43,112 nt of DNA from CABQCM01 sp965145485. Its GTDB lineage: Bacteria > Bacillota > Clostridia > Oscillospirales > Acutalibacteraceae. The stretch is taken from positions 1 through 43,112 of the forward strand of contig CBCTCU010000025.1 of NCBI GenBank assembly GCA_965145485.1, read 5' to 3'. Of this stretch, positions 41,185 to 43,112 are shown in pieces (positions within the stretch are counted from its first letter, which is position 1; every line of letters begins with the position of its first letter). The notes below the pieces were generated by a model that did not search any database, was not told the DNA's origin, and was given only the letters and a program-made list of their open reading frames with translations. Both the position numbers and the translations under genes were made by a program.

Positions 41185-41601
41185 ATGAAAAAATTTAGTT
41201 CTGAAGCTGAAAAAGTTATGATCGAACGTTTTGGAAAAGACACAGTGATTGCATTAGCAACGGCGGAACATGAAGTGCCGTATGTGCGGAGTGTAAATGC
41301 TTATTATGAGGATGGTTCATTTTACATTATTACCTATGCACTTTCCAATAAAATGAAACAGATAGAAAAAAATCCGAATATCGCGATAGCGGGTGACTGG
41401 TTTACCGCACACGGAAAGGGTAACAATTTAGGTTATATTGGGAAAGAAGAAAATCGTCCGATTGCTGAGAAGCTGAAAACTGTTTTTGCCGAATGGATCG
41501 ATAATGGGGATAATAATTTTGATGATGAAAACACCATCATTTTATGTGTGGAATTAACGGATGCACTGTTATTTTCACACGGCACACGATATGAGCTTTA
41601 A
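41185..41601 (+). CDS. Pyridoxamine 5'-phosphate oxidase-like flavin-binding protein
   Basis: 138 residues from ATG at 41185, with AAGGGAG upstream. Split-barrel flavoprotein fold: N-terminal helix FSSEAEKVMIERFGKD, then TVIALATAEHEVPYVRSVNA, SFYIITYALSNKMKQIEKNP and NIAIAGDWFTAHGKG, the arrangement of small PNPOx-like FMN- or F420-binding proteins. Members act as flavin reductases or stress proteins; none is specific enough to name here. Base composition is much lower in GC than the neighbouring genes and the gene follows an IS relic, so it was probably acquired by transfer. Confidence 0.82.
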   Translation: MKKFSSEAEKVMIERFGKDTVIALATAEHEVPYVRSVNAYYEDGSFYIITYALSNKMKQIEKNPNIAIAGDWFTAHGKGNNLGYIGKEENRPIAEKLKTVFAEWIDNGDNNFDDENTIILCVELTDALLFSHGTRYEL

Positions 41602-42617
41602 ACTTCAAGTTCCAATTTGTATAGCGGTTTGGGATATTCCTAACCATCAAAATCTCTCTTTTTGTCGCAGATAGAAACGAGTGATTTTTACGAAAAGGGT
41701 ATCCCTTCCCCATACTTGCTACCGATCTTTTCATAAAGAAACAGAAAAGAATGGATAACCAAACGGGTAGTATTTCACTTTGCAATGTTACGCAGTTAAA
41801 CGGTGTTTTTGCGAGAAAAGGTAAACTCCTTGCCTATCCGCTTTGGCGCCGATAAATCCTTTTCGGTAAGTTTTATTGAGCCTCTAATGCGCAACGAAAT
41901 GGCGTAAAACAAGGTGCTTCTAAATACCTTTGCGGGCGTGATCATACCGTTTTGTGCCTATGTGTATCCTCCAATTCGTGGTGCTATAATAGCGCCCAGC
42001 TCTACAAATACACGCTATGCGCAGCTATACAAGATTAAATGGCGATAGGTGGCAAAACTTGATTTTAAGCCGTTTTCACAAGGCTTTATAAACATAAGAA
42101 GATTTCCGGCTATCAAAACAACATGTGTGCCCGGTTATGTTGTCCGAATGGGAGTCAGGCTTGCCCTTGCATGGTATCCGTCCAGCAGCGATGGGGCCAA
42201 ATGAGGTGTCAGGGTGCGTGACGGCTTGAATCCCAGAAGCCACCCGCTGCCCCGCATGGGCTGCTTGACTCCCGGAGATCATACCGCAGGCCTGTCAATG
42301 AAGCTTTGGGATGTTGGCACAATGGAAGCTTGACCTTTCGCATGTGTTCCCTTGGCTCTTTGCGGTAGATACCTTAGCGGCGATTCTACGCATTTCGCTG
42401 TGGAAGGCTCACACGGGTTGTACAAACTGATTATCCCGCCTCCCTGCCGTGTGAAACCACAGCGGTTGTGCTGCTGGTTTGGCTGTGGGGGAATATACAG
42501 CGAGTTTCGACACCGTGCGTGGATTCCACCAACGCCGTTTCGGGGATGCGACAGCAGCGGCTGCCCCTGATATTCTACGGAGCAAAAATATCAAACGACA
42601 AGGAGGGTAAACGCGGC
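41602..42617. other. Gene-poor kilobase after the PNPOx-like gene
   Basis: 1016 bases, AT-rich to about 42110 and mixed after that. Short frames exist on both strands, but none has a credible start and sequence. I see no tRNA, repeat array or complete insertion sequence. It may be decayed mobile DNA. Confidence 0.5.
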
Positions 42618-42866
42618 ATGGACTACCAGTTTGACACCCAATTGCTCATCGAAGGGGAGCACCTTTCGGAAGACGAGATTCACGACTGGATCACGGCCAA
42701 TATCGAAGGGGACTGTCTGATGGCGGTAGGGGATGAGGACCTGATTAAAATCCATTTTCATACCAATACCCCATGGAGGGTATTGGAATATGCGGCGTCG
42801 TTGGGGGAAATCCACGACATCGTCATCGAAAATATGGAACGCCAGGCCAGAGGTCTACAGGGCTGA
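42618..42866 (+). CDS. Stand-alone domain resembling the C-terminal part of DAK2/FakA (YloV) proteins
   Basis: 82 residues from ATG at 42618, with AGGAGGG about ten bases upstream. YQFDTQLLIEGEHLSEDEIH, GDCLMAVGDEDLIKIHFHTN and WRVLEYAASLGEIHDIVIEN correspond to the segment of fatty-acid-kinase/DAK-phosphatase proteins that reads like GDSLVVVGDDDLVKVHVHTN. Those proteins are about 550 residues; here the kinase and DegV-binding parts are missing, upstream sequence does not encode them, and the gene has its own ribosome binding site. It is either a genuine small domain protein or a detached fragment. Confidence 0.75.
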   Translation: MDYQFDTQLLIEGEHLSEDEIHDWITANIEGDCLMAVGDEDLIKIHFHTNTPWRVLEYAASLGEIHDIVIENMERQARGLQG

Positions 42867-42881
42867 CCGGCACTGACCCGC

Positions 42882-42910
42882 GCCCGCTCGGGCGGGCTGT
42901 TTGTCTGCCT
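42882..42910 (+). terminator. Weak hairpin after the DAK-like gene
   Basis: CGCCC-GCTC-GGGCG at 42882-42895, followed by GGCTGTTTGTCTG. A small GC stem with a poor T-tract, 15 bases after the stop codon. The rest of the window to 43112 shows no gene. Confidence 0.35.
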
Positions 42911-43112
42911 GTGGGGAAGCTGGCTCCAGATTCCACACAAAGAGCATGGGGCGGGCGCGTTGGCGCGGCCCCCGCTCTGAAAAGGCGATTCGGATTCCCC
43001 TTGGCAGAGCTGGGGGCTAATTCGGCCAAAGCAGGCGATAAAAAACCCATCGATGCAAATTGAACCGCCCCAGATTGTGCAGACAGCACAAAAAAGCCCC
43101 GGGTGTAGGAAT

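Noticed and set aside
42076..42282. 68-codon minus-strand frame in the gene-poor kilobase
   Set aside because: No ribosome binding site or recognisable domain, in a region without other coding signs.

Overview
The window looks like chromosome from a GC-rich anaerobic Firmicute of class Clostridia, probably a gut Oscillospirales/Ruminococcaceae-type organism. The support is a sodium-pumping decarboxylase, a FabK-type fatty acid operon, a one-chain glycyl-tRNA synthetase with consensus SigA promoter, AdhE, a Bce-type ABC/two-component module, an N-terminal dockerin, and AAAGG/GGAGG ribosome binding sites throughout. The species cannot be named from this evidence.

Layout. 1-1492 (+): end of a Na+-translocating decarboxylase operon (beta subunit plus a 48-residue gamma-like peptide). 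1922-3190 (+): ECF sigma factor with a long C-terminal domain behind its own ECF-type promoter. 3311-6429 (-): glycyl-tRNA synthetase and an O-antigen-ligase-like membrane protein, each with its own promoter. 7135-8277 (+): DUF2264 protein. 8887-14949 (-): a HAD phosphatase, then response regulator, intramembrane-sensing kinase, ABC ATPase and ABC permease of the BceRS-BceAB peptide-sensing/detoxification type. The response regulator's 3' end is tandemly duplicated (2 x 177 bp). 15631-15813 (-): a 60-residue orphan protein. 16674-17465 (+): ZIP metal transporter. 17904-29545 (-): a complete type II fatty acid synthesis operon, in transcription order acpP-accB-accC-accD-accA-fabH-fabK-fabD-fabG-fabF-fabZ and a terminal MarR regulator, driven by one strong promoter with an AT-rich dyad at its start site. 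29771-30418 (-): type A chloramphenicol acetyltransferase homologue. 31287-34935 (+): LysR regulator and bifunctional AdhE. 35291-35698 (-): DUF2809 membrane protein. 36481-40749 (+): a uroporphyrinogen-decarboxylase-like protein and a 995-residue exported dockerin protein separated by an 18-bp perfect inverted repeat. 40750-42617: an AT-rich accessory stretch with a relic of IS3-like ends and a pyridoxamine-phosphate-oxidase-like gene. 42618-42866 (+): a stand-alone DAK/FakA C-terminal-like domain.

How the genes fit together. The acc genes make malonyl-CoA. FabD moves the malonyl group to AcpP, FabH primes the chain, and FabG, FabZ, FabK and FabF run the elongation cycle. The MarR protein at the operon end is the obvious candidate to bind the promoter dyad. 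The Bce genes form a self-contained sensor-transporter loop, with a candidate response-regulator operator between kinase and transporter genes. AdhE would regenerate NAD+ by making ethanol, and the decarboxylase would turn decarboxylation energy into a sodium gradient.

The most unusual items are the dockerin protein (no enzyme family recognised, a lipobox-like signal, a large palindrome upstream), the duplicated response-regulator tail, and the sigma factor with a strong internal start site. Many spacers between genes, even inside operons, are long (80-420 bases), GC-rich and without recognisable content. No tRNA, rRNA, CRISPR array or intact insertion sequence was seen.
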